Source: Streptomyces fungicidicus (lineage in GTDB: Bacteria > Actinomycetota > Actinomycetes > Streptomycetales > Streptomycetaceae). Taken from it: DNA of 64,000 bases. Position 1 is the first letter of the stretch. Each line of letters starts with the position of its first letter. The position numbers were made by a program, and so were the translations under genes. Location: NCBI RefSeq assembly GCF_003665435.1, contig NZ_CP023408.1:62001-126000 (forward strand), in the 5' to 3' direction. Of the stretch, positions 43,997 to 53,827 are shown one piece after another. The notes under the pieces were generated by a model. It searched no databases, was not told where the DNA came from, and saw only the letters and a list, made by a program, of their open reading frames with translations.

Positions 43997-45403
43997 TCAG
44001 TGGGCGAAGGTGAACCAGTTGACGTTCACGAAGTCGGCCGGCTGGCCGCTGGTGAAGGTCAGGTAGACGTCGTGGGTGCCCGTCACGTTGCTGATGTTCG
44101 CCGGGATCGTCCGCCAGGACTGCCAGCCGCCGGTGTTGCCGACCGCGAAGCTGCCGATCGGCGCGTTGCCACGGCTGTCCAGACGTACCTCGACCAGTCC
44201 GCTGACGCCGGCGCCCGCTCCGCTCGCCACCCGCGCGGAGAACTGCCGGGCCGGGTTCGAGCCGAAGTTGACGCCCTTGAACTGCAGCCAGTCGCCGTTT
44301 GCCAGCGCGCCCACGTTCTGGCCGCCGCCCGAGTCCGAGGTCGACTCCGTCAGCACGCCGGACTGGCCGTCGTAGGACTCGGCCTGGATGGTGCCGTAGG
44401 CGTCGCGGTTGCCGCTCGGCGGGGGAGTGGTGCCGCCACCGCCGGAGGTCAGCACCTGCACGTAGTCGACGAGCATCGAGTGGCCGGGCTGGGTGCCCGA
44501 GTCGGGGCCGCCGCCGAAGGCGTCGGGGAAACCGCCGCCCATCGCCACGTTGAGGATGACGAAGTAGCCGTGGTTCGTCGCGTTGGCCCAGGTCGTCGCG
44601 TCGACCTGGTTGGCCCGGACCGTGTGGAAGTTGTTGCCGTCGAGGTAGAAGCGGATCTCCTCCACGCTCGTCGAGCGGTCCCACTCCATCCGGTAGGTGT
44701 GGAAGCCGGCCTGACAGGTCGTGCCCTGGCAGGTGGTCGAACCGCCGATGCCGCTGGTCTCGTTGCACGGGCCGCCCGGCGAGGTGCCGCAGTGCATGGT
44801 GGCGAACACGGTGTTGTTGCCCTGCGTGTTCTCCATGATGTCCAGCTCGCCGACGGCGGGCCAGTTCCAGTAGTTGCCCCGGTAGGGGGCGCCCAGCATC
44901 CAGAAGGCCGGCCAGTAGCCCTTGGCGGCGGCGCCGGTGACGTTGGGCACCTGGATGCGGCTCTCCACGCGCAGCTTGCCGCCGGCCGGGGGCTGGAAGT
45001 CCGTGCGGTTGGTCTCGACGCGGCCCGAGGTCCAGTTGCCGGAGCCGTCGCGGCGCGGGGTGATGCGCAGGTTGCCGTTGCCGTCGAGCGAGACGTTGTC
45101 CGTGCTGGAGGTCATCGTCTCGATCTCGCCGGTGCCCCAGTTGGCGGGGCCGCCCGGATAGCCCTTGCCGGTCGCGTACCGCCAGTTGGAGGTGTTGACA
45201 CCGCTGCCCGCGGCACCGTTGAAGTCGTCGGCGAAGACCTGGGTCCAGCCCGACGGCGGGGGCGGCACGGAGGCGCTCGCGGACGGGCTCGCGGCCGTCG
45301 CGGCGCCCGCCGCCAGGGCGAGCGTGCTGACGACGGCGAGCAGCGCCCGCCGCAGCGGGCGGGGTCTGCGGAGGGTGCGGGGTATGCCGGAGGTGTCACT
45401 CAT
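43997..45403 (-). CDS. Secreted GH16 beta-1,3-glucanase with C-terminal CBM6
   Basis: 468 residues. N-terminal signal peptide (RRALLAVVSTLALAAGAATA). GH16 domain from about 52 to 320: the catalytic ExDxxE is GELDIMEN with E186, D188 and E191, preceded by YWPAFWMLG. A short GGGGTTPPPSG linker leads to a CBM6 domain of about 130 residues (IQAESYDGQSGVLTESTSDS and NGDWLQFKGVNF). It should hydrolyse internal beta-1,3 (or mixed) glucosidic bonds of laminarin and fungal glucan. A 14-bp palindrome at 45,462-45,475 is identical to the core of the GH81 operator. It replaces the expected tal/tkt genes. Confidence 0.93.
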   Translation of the reverse strand: MSDTSGIPRTLRRPRPLRRALLAVVSTLALAAGAATAASPSASASVPPPPSGWTQVFADDFNGAAGSGVNTSNWRYATGKGYPGGPANWGTGEIETMTSSTDNVSLDGNGNLRITPRRDGSGNWTSGRVETNRTDFQPPAGGKLRVESRIQVPNVTGAAAKGYWPAFWMLGAPYRGNYWNWPAVGELDIMENTQGNNTVFATMHCGTSPGGPCNETSGIGGSTTCQGTTCQAGFHTYRMEWDRSTSVEEIRFYLDGNNFHTVRANQVDATTWANATNHGYFVILNVAMGGGFPDAFGGGPDSGTQPGHSMLVDYVQVLTSGGGGTTPPPSGNRDAYGTIQAESYDGQSGVLTESTSDSGGGQNVGALANGDWLQFKGVNFGSNPARQFSARVASGAGAGVSGLVEVRLDSRGNAPIGSFAVGNTGGWQSWRTIPANISNVTGTHDVYLTFTSGQPADFVNVNWFTFAH

Positions 45404-45461
45404 GTGGGGATGCCCTCTCGGGTACGGATGGCCGGTGCGGGGGTTGCTTCATGAGACGCTG

Positions 45462-45475
45462 TGAGAGCGCTCTCA
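45462..45475. promoter_or_regulatory. LacI-type operator upstream of GH16 gene
   Basis: Perfect palindrome TGAGAGCGCTCTCA, 58 bases before the GH16 start codon. The same 14 bases occur before the GH81 gene at 5,334-5,347. Confidence 0.75.
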
Positions 45476-45700
45476 AAGTGACGCCAATGTGCTCCGCGGC
45501 CTCCGCTCCGTCAAGAGGTGTAACCGTAAAAGTCCTTGCGGGCGTGGAGAGTTCATGTCCCGAAGTAACGCGAATACGGGCAAGGGACGCCACGCCCGCG
45601 GAGCGGTCGCGGCGACCCGGGGCTCCCGCGCACCGTGCGAGCCCCGCCCGTTCGACCACGCGGGTCGCGGGCGCTCCCCGGACACCCGTGGGAACGCGCG

Positions 45701-45735
45701 GGCGCGGCGCCCGGACGGGGTCCGGGCGCCGCGCC
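45701..45735. terminator. Terminator of the MMPL gene
   Basis: Perfect 16-bp arms GGCGCGGCGCCCGGAC (45,701-45,716) and GTCCGGGCGCCGCGCC (45,720-45,735) with a GGG loop, 35 bases after the MMPL stop codon. The remaining 45,476-45,700 shows no gene. Confidence 0.8.
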
Positions 45736-45769
45736 TGTCAGCCGTTGCGGCGTCTGCCCGGGCGGGACC

Positions 45770-47878
45770 TCACACCCCGCTCGGCACCCGCGGGCGGGGC
45801 GCCTCCTCAGGCTCCTCGCTCAGTCCGAAGCGGTCGTGCACCTTGCGCAGGGGCGCCGGGGCCCACCATGCGTGGCGGCCCAGGAGGGACATGGTGGCCG
45901 GGACCAGGAGCATCTGCACGACCGTCGCGTCGATGAGGACGGCCAGGGTGAGACCCAGGCCGATCTGCAGGATGGGCGAGAAGCCGCCCGTCATGAAGGC
46001 GGCGAAGACGATCGCCAGCAGCAGCGCCGCGCAGGTGACCACCCTGCCGGAGCGGCGCAGTCCGTCCACCACGGCCTCGCCGTCGTCACCGGTCCGCTGC
46101 CGGGCCTCGCGCATCCGGGCCAGGATGAACAGCTCGTAGTCCATGGCGAGTCCGAACGCGATCGCGACGATCAGCGGGGGCGCGGTGAGACTGAGCGCGC
46201 CCAGTCCCTCGGCGCCCAGCAGCCCGGCCAGGTGGCCGTCCTGGAACACCCACACCACCACCCCGAGCGCTGCAGCCAGGCTGAGCAGGGTCGTCGCGAC
46301 CGTGCGCAGCGGCAGCAGCACGGACCCGGTGAACGCGAACAGCAGCACGAAGATGCCGGCCAGGACCGTCACGGCCGCCCACGGTGCCCGTTCGGCGAGC
46401 ATGTCGCGGAAGTCGACCAGCCGTGCCGCGGGCCCGGTGACCTCGACCGCCTCGTCGCCCCGTACCTCCCGCACCCGCTCGACCAGCCCGGTCGCCTCGT
46501 CGCCGTCGGCCTCGCCGGGCGGCTGGATCTGCAGGACCGTCGCGCCGCCCGGCAGTTCACGGACGGCGGTGTTCGGGGACAGCGCGCGGATCGCGTCGGT
46601 GGCCGCCGGGTCGGCGGAGGGCCGGACGACGACGGTGACCGGTGTGACGCCGGTCCCCGGCGGGAAGTGCTCGATGACGGTGTCGTGCAGCTGGCGGGCC
46701 TCCGTGTCCGTGGGCAGCTGCCGCGCGTCCCCGATGGCGATCTTCATGCCGGCCAGGGGAAACGCCAGGACCAGCAGCACAGGGACGGCCACGGCCAGTA
46801 CGGCGATCCGGCGCCTGGCCGCGAAACGGGCGAGACGGGCGAAGAACCGTCCCTCCTCGCCCTCCGGCCGCTCCTTCGCCGGAGCGATCCGTCCGCCGAA
46901 CCGCGCCAGCAGCGCGGGCAGCAGGGTGAGGGCGGCCAGCATGTCGATGACGACCACGGCGGCGACCGCGAGGCCCATGCTGCGCAGGAACACGCTCGGG
47001 AAGACCAGCAGCCCGGTCAGACTGACGGCCACCGTGAGCCCGGAGAACAACACCGTCCGCCCGGCCGCCCCGACCGTGCGGTGGACCGCCTCGACGACGT
47101 CCTCGGTGTGCCGGCGCTCCTCCTTGAAACGCATCAGCATCAGCAGCGCGTAGTCCACGGCAAGCCCGAGCCCCAGCATCGTCGTCACCTGGATCGCGTA
47201 CACCGAGATGTCGGTGACCTCACTGAAGGCGAACAGCGCGAGGAACGCCCCGGCGATGCCGCTGATCGCGATGACCAGCGGCATCAGCGCCGACCGCAGC
47301 CCGCCGAACACCACGAGCAGCAGCGCCAGCACCACGGGCAGCGAGACGATCTCCGCGAACTTCACGTCCTCCTGCGCCCGTTCACCGAGCTGCTGCCCCA
47401 GCAGCGGGCCCCCGCTGACATGGACGTCGGGTGCGTCGATCTCCCTGAGCCGGTCGGCCGCCGCGTCGAGCGTCCGCTCCTGGGCGTCGTCGTCCAGTCC
47501 GCCCTTGAGCGTGACGGGGATGATCAGCGCCCGTCCGTCCTCGGCGGTCAGACCGCGGGTGGTGTACGGGTCGGGCACGGCGGCGACGCCTTCGACCGCC
47601 CGGACGTCGGCCACGGCCCGCCCGACCTCGGCGCGCAGCTCCGGGTCCGCCACGGCGGTGCCGGCCACCACGCCGCTGATCGACTCGCCCGCGGGGTCCG
47701 CCCGCTCCAGGTACTCGGCGGCCGACTGCGACTCGGTTCCGGGGACTTCGGGCACGTTGTCGGAGAGCCGCGCGAAGACGCCCGTCCCCAGCCCGAAGCC
47801 CAGCAGCAGAAAGAGCCCCCAAAGGAGCATCACGGTCAAGGGGCGGCGGGTGGCCGCCCGGGCAAGTGCGGAAAGCAC
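45770..47878 (-). CDS. MMPL/RND-family membrane transporter
   Basis: 702 residues from GTG at 47,878 with GGGAGGG. Two repeats, each with a membrane helix, an external domain and five more helices. Family markers: TTMLGLGLAVDYALLMLMRF and FGLAMDYELFILARMREARQ, the paired GxxxDY motifs that carry the proton-relay aspartates. MMPL proteins export lipids or hydrophobic drugs. The gene lies 151 bases downstream of a response regulator and histidine kinase on the same strand and is probably their target. Confidence 0.9.
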   Translation of the reverse strand: MLSALARAATRRPLTVMLLWGLFLLLGFGLGTGVFARLSDNVPEVPGTESQSAAEYLERADPAGESISGVVAGTAVADPELRAEVGRAVADVRAVEGVAAVPDPYTTRGLTAEDGRALIIPVTLKGGLDDDAQERTLDAAADRLREIDAPDVHVSGGPLLGQQLGERAQEDVKFAEIVSLPVVLALLLVVFGGLRSALMPLVIAISGIAGAFLALFAFSEVTDISVYAIQVTTMLGLGLAVDYALLMLMRFKEERRHTEDVVEAVHRTVGAAGRTVLFSGLTVAVSLTGLLVFPSVFLRSMGLAVAAVVVIDMLAALTLLPALLARFGGRIAPAKERPEGEEGRFFARLARFAARRRIAVLAVAVPVLLVLAFPLAGMKIAIGDARQLPTDTEARQLHDTVIEHFPPGTGVTPVTVVVRPSADPAATDAIRALSPNTAVRELPGGATVLQIQPPGEADGDEATGLVERVREVRGDEAVEVTGPAARLVDFRDMLAERAPWAAVTVLAGIFVLLFAFTGSVLLPLRTVATTLLSLAAALGVVVWVFQDGHLAGLLGAEGLGALSLTAPPLIVAIAFGLAMDYELFILARMREARQRTGDDGEAVVDGLRRSGRVVTCAALLLAIVFAAFMTGGFSPILQIGLGLTLAVLIDATVVQMLLVPATMSLLGRHAWWAPAPLRKVHDRFGLSEEPEEAPRPRVPSGV

Positions 47879-48029
47879 GGTCCCTCCCGGCGGGTGTCGG
47901 TGATTCGTCGCCTCACAGACTCGTGCCACGGGGCGGTGCGCCGGATCGCCGGAGGGAGCGGTTTGCGGGCCTCGCCCGTACGGGGGAGCCGGCCCCCGCA
48001 CTCGTCCCCGAGAGGGAGCGGGGACCCGC

Positions 48030-48701
48030 TCAGGGGGAGCCCGGGACGATCAGCCCCGTCTCGTAGGCGCAGATCACCGCCTGTACCCGGTCCCTGAGAG
48101 CGAGCTTGCCGAGCACGTTGCTCACATGGGTCTTGACGGTGTGCTCGCTGACGAACAGGGTCGTGGCGATCTCCGCGTTGGACAGGCCCCGCGCCAGCAG
48201 ACGCAGGGTCTCCACCTCGCGGGCGGTGAGCGTGTCCAGCCGCTGCGGGGTCGCGGTGTCGGCGGCGGCCCGCTCCCGGCGGCGCCGCACGATGTCCGCG
48301 ACCAGCCGCCGGGTCACCGCGGGGGCGAGCAGCGAGTCACCGGCCGCCACCACCCGCACCGCGTGCACCAGGTCGTCCCGGCGGACGTCCTTCAGCAGGA
48401 AGCCGCTGGCCCCCGCGTACAGCGCCTCGTACACGTACTCGTCCAGGTCGAACGTGGTCAGCATGACCACCTTGCAGCCCGACTGCGCGCACACCAGCCG
48501 GGCCGCCTCCAGCCCGTCCATCACCGGCATGCGGATGTCGAGCAGCAGCACGTCCGGGGTGTGCCGGCGCACCGCGGCGACGGCCTCCTCGCCGTCCCCG
48601 GCCTCGGCGACCACCTCGATGTCGTCCTGGGCGTCGAGGATCATGCCGAAGCCGGCCCGGACCAGCTCCTGGTCGTCGGCGACGACCACCCGGATGCTCA
48701 C
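48030..48701 (-). CDS. NarL/FixJ-family response regulator
   Basis: 223 residues. Receiver domain: acidic pair in VVADDQEL, phospho-acceptor Asp in DVLLLDIRMPVMDG, Thr in VMLTTFD and Lys in FLLKDVRRDD. LuxR-type DNA-binding domain at the C-terminus: LTAREVETLRLLARGLSNAE and ATTLFVSEHTVKTHVSNVLG. GTG start at 48,701 overlaps the kinase stop (GTGA). Likely regulates the MMPL gene downstream. Confidence 0.94.
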   Translation of the reverse strand: MSIRVVVADDQELVRAGFGMILDAQDDIEVVAEAGDGEEAVAAVRRHTPDVLLLDIRMPVMDGLEAARLVCAQSGCKVVMLTTFDLDEYVYEALYAGASGFLLKDVRRDDLVHAVRVVAAGDSLLAPAVTRRLVADIVRRRRERAAADTATPQRLDTLTAREVETLRLLARGLSNAEIATTLFVSEHTVKTHVSNVLGKLALRDRVQAVICAYETGLIVPGSP

Positions 48702-49894
48702 CCGAAGGCCCCTTCCCGGTCGGCGGCCACCGGCAGGCGTACGACGACCCGGAAACCGCCGTCCGGGCCGCTGCCGGTCTCGGCGCTGCCCCCGCAGGCG
48801 GCTGCCCGCTCCCGGATGCCGATCAGCCCGTGCCCGCCGACCGGCGTGGCCGGGCCCCGCCCGTCGTCCGTCATGGTGAGGGTCACCTGGTCCTCCGCCC
48901 AGTCCAGCTCCACCACCGCGCGGGAAGCACGGGCGTGCTTCACGGTGTTGGTGAGAGCTTCCTGGACCACACGGTAGGCGGCGACCTCGGTGTCCGAGGA
49001 CAGCGGGCGGGGCTCGCCCTTGGTGCGCAGTTCGGTGCGCAGCCCGGTGGAGTCCTGCACCTGGCGGACCAGCCGCGGCAGCGCCGCCACGCTCGGCTGC
49101 GGCAGCCGGGCGGTGACCTCGCCGTCCGGCCGTTCCTCCTTCAGCACGCCCAGGATGCGCCGTAGCTGGGACATGGCGTCACGGCCGGTCGAGGCGATGG
49201 TGTCGAACGTGGCCTCCGCGCGTTCCGGATCCTTGCGCACCACCACGGGCCCCGCCTCCGCCTGCACCACCATCAGGCTCACGGCGTGCGCCAGGATGTC
49301 GTGCATGTCCCGGGCGATACGGCCGCGTTCCTCGGCCCGGGCCCGCGCGGTGTCCGCCGCCCGCTCCCGTTCCAGCCGGCGCGCCCGGTCCTCCAGCTCG
49401 GTGGTGTAGGCGCGCTGGACACGGGCGAGCACCCCGAGTGCGTAGGCGCCGCCCAGGCCCATCAGGTGGAAGGCGTACTCGAAGGGCTGCTTGTCCGACT
49501 GGTGCTGCATGGTCACGACGACCCCGATCACCCAGCCCGCGAGCATCATCCGCCGCTGCCAGGGCTTGCCGAGGGCGGCCAGCGTGTACAGGACGACCAT
49601 CCCGCCGTACATCACGTCCGGCGGCGGAGCGTGGTGCAGCGCCTGCGCCGGGGTGGCGACCGACACCGCGTACGCGGCCGCGCACGGTGCCCGCCGCCGC
49701 CAGATCAGCGGGATGGCGGTGGCGGCGCCGAGCAGCCAGCCGTGCCAGGTCAGGGGGTCGTCGCCCTCGTCGGGAAACATCCACTGCAGGGAGACGGCGA
49801 ACAGCACGAGCGCGGCGAGCGCGGTGTCGAGGGCGTACGGATTCGCCGTACGCCACCGTACGACGACCGGCGCGAAGGCGGACCGGAAGGACAT
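48698..49894 (-). CDS. Sensor histidine kinase (HisKA_3 type)
   Basis: 398 residues. Four to five hydrophobic helices in residues 20-165 form the sensor. A coiled stretch (LEDRARRLERERAADTARAR) leads to the dimerisation domain with the phospho-His in RIARDMHDILAHAVSLMVVQ. The HATPase domain carries VVQEALTNTVKHARA (N box), MTDDGRGPA and GHGLIGIRERAAACG. It has no large extracellular domain, so the signal is probably sensed in the membrane, as in antibiotic-responsive LiaS-like kinases. Confidence 0.93.
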   Translation of the reverse strand: MSFRSAFAPVVVRWRTANPYALDTALAALVLFAVSLQWMFPDEGDDPLTWHGWLLGAATAIPLIWRRRAPCAAAYAVSVATPAQALHHAPPPDVMYGGMVVLYTLAALGKPWQRRMMLAGWVIGVVVTMQHQSDKQPFEYAFHLMGLGGAYALGVLARVQRAYTTELEDRARRLERERAADTARARAEERGRIARDMHDILAHAVSLMVVQAEAGPVVVRKDPERAEATFDTIASTGRDAMSQLRRILGVLKEERPDGEVTARLPQPSVAALPRLVRQVQDSTGLRTELRTKGEPRPLSSDTEVAAYRVVQEALTNTVKHARASRAVVELDWAEDQVTLTMTDDGRGPATPVGGHGLIGIRERAAACGGSAETGSGPDGGFRVVVRLPVAADREGAFG

Positions 49895-50090
49895 GGGCGG
49901 CTCCTCGGGGCGGGGGCCGTCCCAGTATCACGAGCGGCCCCGCACCCGGTCCTCACCGGTGAGAGGGATTTCGCGGCCCCGCCGCGCACCGGCGGGCGCC
50001 CGCCGGTCCGGCCGGTCCGGCGTGGTCCGGCGTGATGTCCGTGGCGCGAGTAGGGTCGGTCACGGTCGCCGTGGTGGGAAGGGTGCGGGT

Positions 50091-51428
50091 GTGAAGCTGA
50101 CGATTCTGGGCGGCGGGGGTTTCCGCGTGCCGCTGGTGTACGGGGCGCTGCTCGGGGACCACGCCGACGGCCGGGTGACCCGTGTCGTCCTGCACGACGT
50201 GGACGCCGGGCGGCTGCGCGCCATCGCCCGGGTGCTGGCGGAGCGGGCGGCAGGGGTGCCCGACGCGCCCGAGGTGACCGCCACCACCGACCTCGACGAG
50301 GCACTGGGCGGCGCGGACTTCGTCTTCTCCGCGATCCGCGTCGGCGGACTGGAGGGCAGGGCGGACGACGAACGGATCGCCCTCGCCGAGGGCGTGCTCG
50401 GCCAGGAGACGGTCGGCGCGGGCGGGATCGCCTTCGGCCTGCGCACCGTCCCGGTCGCCGTCGACATCGCCCGCCGGGTGGCCCGCCTCGCCCCCGACGC
50501 GTGGGTCATCAACTTCACCAACCCCGCCGGACTGGTCACCGAGGCGATGTCCCGTCACCTCGGCGACCGCGTCATCGGCATCTGCGACTCGCCGGTCGGG
50601 CTCGGCCGCCGTGTCGCGAGGGTGCTCGGGGCCCGGCCGGCGGAGGCGTGGGTCGACTACGTCGGCCTCAACCACCTCGGCTGGGTGCGCGGCCTGCGGA
50701 TCGCCGGCCGCGACGAACTCCCGCGGCTGCTCGCCGACCCGGTGCTGCTCGGCTCCTTCGAGGAGGGCAGGCTCTTCGGCGCCGACTGGCTGCGCTCCCT
50801 CGGCGCGATCCCCAACGAGTACCTGCACTACTACTACTTCAACCGGGAGGCCGTGCACGCCTACCGGGAGGCCGGGCGGACCCGGGGCGCGTTCCTGCGC
50901 GACCAGCAGGCCGGGTTCTACGCCGGGGTGGCCGACCCGGCCGTCCCCGCCCTGGAGTTGTGGGACCGCACCCGCGCCGAACGCGAGGCCACCTACATGG
51001 CCGAGAACCGGGAGGCGGCGGGCGCGGGCGAACGCGAGGCCGAGGACCTGTCCGGGGGCTACGAGAACGTGGCGCTCGCCCTGATGCGGGCCATCGCCCG
51101 CGACGAACGCGCCACCCTGATCCTCAACGTCCGCAACCGGGGCACCCTGGCCGCGCTGGACGGGGACGCCGTCATCGAAATTCCCTGTCTCGTGGACGCC
51201 CACGGGGCGCACCCGGTCGCCGTCGACCCGCTGCCGGGCCACGCCACCGGTCTGGTCTGCGCCGTGAAGGCCGTCGAACGCGAGGTGCTCGACGCCGCCC
51301 GGTCGGGGTCCCGCGCGGCGGCCGTCAAGGCGTTCGCGCTGCATCCGCTGGTCGACTCCGTGAACGTGGCCCGTCGTCTCGTCGACGGCTACACCGCCGT
51401 CCACCCCGGACTGGCCTACCTCCGGTAG
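50091..51428 (+). CDS. GH4-family glycosidase (6-phospho-beta-glucosidase-like)
   Basis: 445 residues from GTG at 50,091. GH4 enzymes use NAD and Mn: the NAD motif is LTILGGGGFRVPLVYGALL, followed by NFTNPAG and GICDSPVG (the Cys that binds Mn), and GLNHLGWVRGLRI, which supplies the His. The C-terminal part has ENVALALMRAIARDERATLI. Annotated relatives act on 6-phospho-beta-glucosides; no PTS genes are nearby, so an unphosphorylated substrate is possible. Single-gene unit ending near the hairpin at 51,517-51,536. Confidence 0.88.
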   Translation: MKLTILGGGGFRVPLVYGALLGDHADGRVTRVVLHDVDAGRLRAIARVLAERAAGVPDAPEVTATTDLDEALGGADFVFSAIRVGGLEGRADDERIALAEGVLGQETVGAGGIAFGLRTVPVAVDIARRVARLAPDAWVINFTNPAGLVTEAMSRHLGDRVIGICDSPVGLGRRVARVLGARPAEAWVDYVGLNHLGWVRGLRIAGRDELPRLLADPVLLGSFEEGRLFGADWLRSLGAIPNEYLHYYYFNREAVHAYREAGRTRGAFLRDQQAGFYAGVADPAVPALELWDRTRAEREATYMAENREAAGAGEREAEDLSGGYENVALALMRAIARDERATLILNVRNRGTLAALDGDAVIEIPCLVDAHGAHPVAVDPLPGHATGLVCAVKAVEREVLDAARSGSRAAAVKAFALHPLVDSVNVARRLVDGYTAVHPGLAYLR

Positions 51429-51516
51429 CGTCCCGGACACGGCTTCGGGCCGGCCGGTCGCCCCCCGTGACAGCGGCCGACCGACCCGAGCCCCCCGTTC
51501 CCCCGTGCTTCCCCCC

Positions 51517-51536
51517 GGCGGCTTCCCCAAGCCGCC
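51517..51536. terminator. Hairpin between convergent genes
   Basis: GGCGGCTT (51,517-51,524) and AAGCCGCC (51,529-51,536) around CCCC. It lies between the 3' ends of the GH4 and ATP-grasp genes and is followed by TTCGTCATC. Confidence 0.6.
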
Positions 51537-51600
51537 TTCGTCATCAAGAGCACCCGACCCGGCTCCTGATACACCCCCGGTCGAACTTTTCTGGAAATTT

Positions 51601-52734
51601 CTACGGGCGCGCCCCGGTCGCCGCCCGCGGCTCCGGGGACGCCGCCCGAGCCGGTACGGCACCCAGCGCGGATACGGGCCCCGGCTCCTCGGTGCGCTGC
51701 CGCGGCAGCGACACCGGCCGCAGCGGACGCAGACCCGACACCACCGTGTAGTCCTGGCCCAGGAACGGCGGCGTGATCTCGCCCGGGTCGTCGCCGAGCG
51801 CCAGCCGCACCGCCGCCCACGGGGCGTTCACCCCGCACTGCGACAGCTGGTGCAGCCCGCCCGCCGGCCGGGTGTTGACGTCCATCAGCACGGGCCGCTC
51901 GCCGAGCATCCGGAACTGGATGTTGGACAGGTGGTGCAGTCCGAAGCCCTCGGCGATCCGCCGGGCCGGCTCGAGCCACTGCTCGTGCAGGGTGAAGCCG
52001 CGGCGCCGGCCGTTCTTGGTGCGCCCCACCGCCAGCCGGATCCGGTTGTCCGTGCCGGTGAGGCAGTCCACCGACACCTCGGGCTGCTCCAGCCGGGGCA
52101 TCACCAGCCAGTCCACCGGCTCTTCGGCCTCCCGTACGGCGTCCAGCACCTGGCCGAGCGGCACGTACGGGCTCGGGAAGCCGCTCAGCTGCGTGAGCGA
52201 GAACGGGGAACGTGTGATCATGCGGAAGCCCACCCCGCCCGCGCCGGACGCGGGCTTGAAGCAGGCCCGGTACCCGCGCCCCTCCAACTCGTCGACGGCC
52301 GCCACGAGTTCGTCGGCGCAACGGACCCGCCACCAGGGCGGCACGGGCACCCCGATCGCCTGCACCGCCTCATAGGCGATCACCTTGTCGTGGAACACCG
52401 CCACCGCCTCGGGCGGCGGCGCCAGCAGCGCCGTGCCGACCGCCTCGAAGTCGGCCCTGCGCGCGACGATCGCCGGCTGGTGCAGCCGGGGCACGAACAC
52501 GTCGATGCCGCGCCGCTCGCACTGGGCGAGCGCGTACTCGACGTACGCCGCCGGGGAGAGGCCCTCGGGCTCTGGTTCGGCGGTGTCGGCGGCGGCCAGC
52601 ACGGGGGAGTCGGGGTCGCCGTGGGTGGCGTGGATCTCCACGGCCCGGCCGGCGGGATTTCTCCGCAGCTGATCCATGAAGAACACGTTCTCCGCGTACG
52701 TGCGGTTGAGCCAGACGCGTACGCGAGAGACCAT
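51601..52734 (-). CDS. ATP-grasp domain protein
   Basis: 377 residues. The ATP-grasp core is present: VFHDKVIAYEAVQAIGVPVP, then the glycine-rich lid GYRACFKPASGAGGVGFRMI, then SVDCLTGTDNRIRLAVGR, then RMLGERPVLMDVNTRPAGGL with the metal-binding Asp-Asn. Such ligases join a carboxylate to an amine or thiol with ATP; the partners here are not predictable. Proline/arginine-rich tail of about 40 residues. It is divergent from the metallophosphoesterase gene. Confidence 0.82.
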   Translation of the reverse strand: MVSRVRVWLNRTYAENVFFMDQLRRNPAGRAVEIHATHGDPDSPVLAAADTAEPEPEGLSPAAYVEYALAQCERRGIDVFVPRLHQPAIVARRADFEAVGTALLAPPPEAVAVFHDKVIAYEAVQAIGVPVPPWWRVRCADELVAAVDELEGRGYRACFKPASGAGGVGFRMITRSPFSLTQLSGFPSPYVPLGQVLDAVREAEEPVDWLVMPRLEQPEVSVDCLTGTDNRIRLAVGRTKNGRRRGFTLHEQWLEPARRIAEGFGLHHLSNIQFRMLGERPVLMDVNTRPAGGLHQLSQCGVNAPWAAVRLALGDDPGEITPPFLGQDYTVVSGLRPLRPVSLPRQRTEEPGPVSALGAVPARAASPEPRAATGARP

Positions 52735-52969
52735 GCAGGCCGCCTTTCACGGTTCGCGGGCAGGGCTCAGCGGCCCGTTGCCCGGGCAGGAGTATGGAGG
52801 GTCACCAAACCGCCCTGTGCGAAGGGCGTCTCACGGCGGTGGTGTTGGCCAGATCATACGGCTTCGGGGACCGTTCCCGTACCACACACCGGAGACCGGC
52901 CGTGCTTGTTCCCGCGGCACGGATGTGATCTCGTGGTGGCGTTCGGGACGGCTGAAGGAGCGACGGGTG

Positions 52970-53827
52970 ATGTCGGGGACGAACGGCGGCAGCAGGCTGT
53001 GGGCCATCAGCGACCTGCACATCGGCTACGCCGAGAACCGTGCCCTGGTCGACGCCATGCGGCCGGAGACCGACGGGGACTGGCTGATCGTGGCCGGGGA
53101 CGTGGCGGAGACCGTGGAGGACATCCGCTGGGCCCTCAAGACCCTCGCCGGCCGGTTCGCCAAGGTCGTCTGGGTGCCGGGCAACCACGAGCTGTGGACC
53201 CATCCGAGCGACGCGGTGACGCTGCGCGGCGTCGCCCGCTACGACCACCTCGTCGAACAGTGCCGCGACCTCGGGGTGCTCACCCCCGAGGACCCGTACC
53301 CGGTCTTCGACGGGCCGGGCGGCCCGGTGGCCGTCGCCCCGCTGTTCCTGCTGTACGACTACTCGTTCCTGCCGTCCGGCTGCGCGACCAAGGACGAGGG
53401 ACTGGAGTACGCCCACGGCACCGGTGTCGTCTGCACCGACGAGCGTCTGCTGCACCCCGACCCCTATCCGAGCCGGGAGGACTGGTGCCGGGCCCGGGTC
53501 GCCGCGACCGAGCGCCGGCTGGCCGAGGTGCCGGACGGCCTGCCGCTCGTCCTGGTCAACCACTGGCCGCTGCACCGCCATCCGACGGACGTCCTCTGGT
53601 ACCCCGAGTTCGCCATGTGGTGCGGCACGGTGCTGACCGACGACTGGCACCGGCGTTTCCCCGTCCACACCATGGTCTACGGGCATCTGCACATCCCCCG
53701 CACCACCTGGCAGGACGGCGTCCGCTTCGAGGAGGTGTCGGTGGGCTATCCCCGTGAGTGGCGCAAGCGGGAACGGCCACCGGGGCGGCTGCGCCGGATC
53801 GTGCCGCGGGAGGACGGGGAGCGATGA
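52970..53827 (+). CDS. Calcineurin-like metallophosphoesterase
   Basis: 285 residues from ATG at 52,970 (GTG at 52,967 is equally possible; AAGGAG lies before both). Metal-binding motifs: SDLHIGY, VAGDVAETV, VPGNHELWTHP, LVNHWPLHRH and VYGHLHIPRT, in the order D-H, GD, GNHE, H, GH.H. It hydrolyses a phosphate ester of unknown identity. Its stop overlaps the start of the phosphopantetheinyl transferase, so it may remove or recycle phosphopantetheine-type groups, but that is only inference from coupling. Confidence 0.88.
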   Translation: MSGTNGGSRLWAISDLHIGYAENRALVDAMRPETDGDWLIVAGDVAETVEDIRWALKTLAGRFAKVVWVPGNHELWTHPSDAVTLRGVARYDHLVEQCRDLGVLTPEDPYPVFDGPGGPVAVAPLFLLYDYSFLPSGCATKDEGLEYAHGTGVVCTDERLLHPDPYPSREDWCRARVAATERRLAEVPDGLPLVLVNHWPLHRHPTDVLWYPEFAMWCGTVLTDDWHRRFPVHTMVYGHLHIPRTTWQDGVRFEEVSVGYPREWRKRERPPGRLRRIVPREDGER